Source of the DNA: Chondrilla cf. caribensis
Taxonomy: Eukaryota; Porifera; Demospongiae; Chondrillida; Chondrillidae
Reading direction: 5' to 3'
Length of the DNA: 64,000 nt
Assembly (NCBI GenBank): GCA_964020155.1
Contig: OZ026565.1
Location: forward strand, 647,501 to 711,500
Positions 62,165 through 64,000 of the stretch are shown here, one piece after another (within the stretch, counting starts at the first letter, position 1; each line of letters starts with the position of its first letter). Made by a program: the position numbers and the translations under genes. The notes under the pieces are model-generated. The model did no database searches. It was given only the letters and a program-made list of their open reading frames with translations, and had not been told where the DNA came from.

Positions 62165-63148
62165 TCAATTACCACCTGAAGCAGTGTCTGGTACATAGTC
62201 ATTATCAAAGTTATCATCTTCTCGCGATCTCGATCTCGGCATCTGGATCACAAGATTGCCACTGGTGTCACTGTCCGAGTCGTCGTCATCCTCAATGGGA
62301 ACGCCCATGTACCCGCCTTCTAGTTCATCATCGTCGTCATCTTCAAAATCATCCGAGTCCACATGAGGCATAGACACCACTTCAGGGATCTTCTCGAATG
62401 TGTTCTTCTGTAAAGGTTGTCTCTGATCCACTGATTTGGACGCCTCCACTGCAGGTTGAACAGGAGTCTTCTGGACAAGTACCTGTACCACAGGAACAGT
62501 GGTGGTGTTGTCTTCACTGACTGATTGACGTAGTGGAAGCATCTTGAGTGTGGGGTCCTTTCTGGTTGGAGATTTGGTGATGGAGGGTAGAATGTGAGGG
62601 TGTGTGGGAGTGGGTTCCTTGGCTCTAGAGTCACCTTCATCTTGGGCGTCCATTTTATTGTCATCCGTGGGGGTGTGGCCACGAGGTGGGGATGACGGCA
62701 GGTCATCTTCGACATCAGAAATATCATCCTGGATGCCATCATCTTCTTCATCCTCAGCCTGTTCCTCCCCTACCTGTCTCTTGTAGAACTTTGGAATTAT
62801 GGAGAGAGCTTCTTTGCAATACTTGGCTCTTTTCTTCATCCCTTCATACTTGGAAGACAATTTGTCTCTCTTTCTTCTCAGCTTCTCTTCTTTGTTGCAA
62901 GTGTCCCTCAGTTCTTCCCGGAGGAGCTCAATCTCCTTACGCTTTCTCTCAATTTCATTGTTCACTTCATTGAGCTCTTTCTGTAAAGTGGGCTCCTTCT
63001 CTCTGCATTCTCTATATGTCTTCAATGCCTCTGTAATGGGATTGGTAGGAACATATTATGAGACATGTTGAGGTTTATATTGTGAAATCGAGGAAGTGCA
63101 TGTTTATAGAGCCCCCCCCCCACACACACATGCGTGCACACACACACA

Positions 63149-63222
<74 letters not shown>

Positions 63223-63979
63223 CACATTCCTACATGTACACCTGCACACACATTTGGCCAAAACATCTACCACTTTCACAGTCTCTCAACCCGGATAAAC
63301 CAAGAGTGAGCCGAAGTGAGGGTCTGGCTACAAGAAGCTAAGGCTAGAAGCTACAAGAAGCTAAGGTAGGCCTGGCTGTTGACATCCCCCCAGAAAGTCT
63401 GACTAAAGCTAAACGCTAGAAAGGGATAGTCTTTCTAGCTATGTTTAACGTCGGGACTCGGTTAAAACCGTACCACGCATAGCAAACAAACATCCTGAAC
63501 AAACCAACGTTGACGTACTGTCTAAAGATTTCTTCACTCTCGTTAGTTCTTCCTGGTCTTGTCTGTGCTGTTCGGCCACCATTGCTCTTATGTTACTCAA
63601 AGGGAGAGCACTATTCAAAAGAGCTAGGAAGTCACTGTCGACGGCCAAATCTGATAGTACTCCCTTTTCTGAACTTTCATCGTCCCTGTCAGTCTCGATT
63701 GTCTGCGAATTACCACCATTTTGCACTAGTCTCTTTCTGGAAAAGAAGTCTACAACAGAAGAAAAAAGTTGAAAAGTACTTGTCACCACTTCGTACCGAC
63801 GGGCCACCACGGAACACGAATACCGCATGGATTTGTTGCTGACAACACGGTACTTGCTTACTACACTAAACACAAACGTAAAAGGTACCTTCTTCTATCT
63901 GATGTTCATTTGATGTCGATGCGGGTTTATGCTTAAGTTTTAAAGCATTCAGAAATTCTGACGGGACTATGGCAGCCAT
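62165..63979 (-). CDS. Gene Z: acidic coiled-coil protein of unknown function (3 exons, 395 aa)
   Basis: Exons (minus): 63979-63889 ([19 protein letters not shown]), 63749-63519, 63030-62165, joined in phase 1. Residues about 75-200 are a coiled coil ([20 protein letters not shown] through [20 protein letters not shown]). An acidic stretch [15 protein letters not shown] follows, then a Pro/Ser/Thr linker, then a second acidic patch [16 protein letters not shown] and the end [20 protein letters not shown]. No signal peptide or TM. Acidic patches with a coiled coil suggest a nuclear, chromatin- or histone-binding type of protein, but I do not recognise the family. It is the only intact copy here; four fragments of its last exon are scattered on the same strand. 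Confidence 0.78.
63120..63226. repeat. CA microsatellite in gene Z intron
   Basis: A (CA)n preceded by a poly(C) tract, in the intron 63031-63518. Confidence 0.95.
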
Positions 63980-64000
63980 TTTCCTACCGCAACAACGAAG

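Overview
The window looks like nuclear DNA of an invertebrate animal, and a demosponge is my best guess. Genes have short GT-AG introns. Immune-type AIG1/GIMAP GTPases are expanded and sit with CARD and Death-fold domains. The spacers are AT-rich and full of small inverted-repeat elements, TG/CA microsatellites and TACGTACATGTA-like low-complexity sequence. The sponge assignment is an inference from this style, not a proof. Layout: 120-9922 (+) is the 3' third of an axonemal dynein heavy chain (DNAH7-type): 18 exons, 1187 residues, in frame to the stop. 10763-12727 (-) is a CARD protein with a long Ser/Pro-rich tail. 13392-17566 (-) is a seven-exon membrane-anchored AIG1 GTPase (gene A here). 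17806-20674 holds broken copies: a coiled-coil gene fragment, a CARD copy with a 95-bp deletion, and a CARD/AIG1 hybrid. 21310-23681 (-) encodes a tandem double-AIG1 protein (gene F), with candidate upstream exons at 24818-24869, 30903-31027, 31108-31170 and 33576-33891. 25278-35950 is transposon-rich: a mariner-like TIR element, a second TIR element, a Ty3-type integrase scrap and two restriction-endonuclease-type LINE fragments. 36743-42266 (-) is a five-exon gene (gene B) joining a Death domain, a transmembrane segment and an AIG1-like domain that has lost its P-loop lysine. 45584-47978 (+) (gene D) and 58022-61538 (+) (gene E) are paralogous AIG1 GTPases with long 14-residue coiled-coil repeats; gene D has an in-frame TGA. 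42700-44700 and 49290-55870 hold diverged copies of one spacer cassette, some inverted. 62165-63979 (-) is an acidic coiled-coil gene (gene Z) whose last exon has been scattered as four decayed fragments. The central theme is a locus where AIG1 GTPase exons and death-fold exons are mixed through almost exclusively phase-1 introns and reshaped by tandem duplication, deletion and hybrid formation. By family knowledge these are innate-immunity or cell-death domains, so a fast-evolving sensor/effector cluster is plausible. That role is inferred. Exon borders were assigned by hand from splice signals, reading phase and paralogue comparison, with no transcript data.
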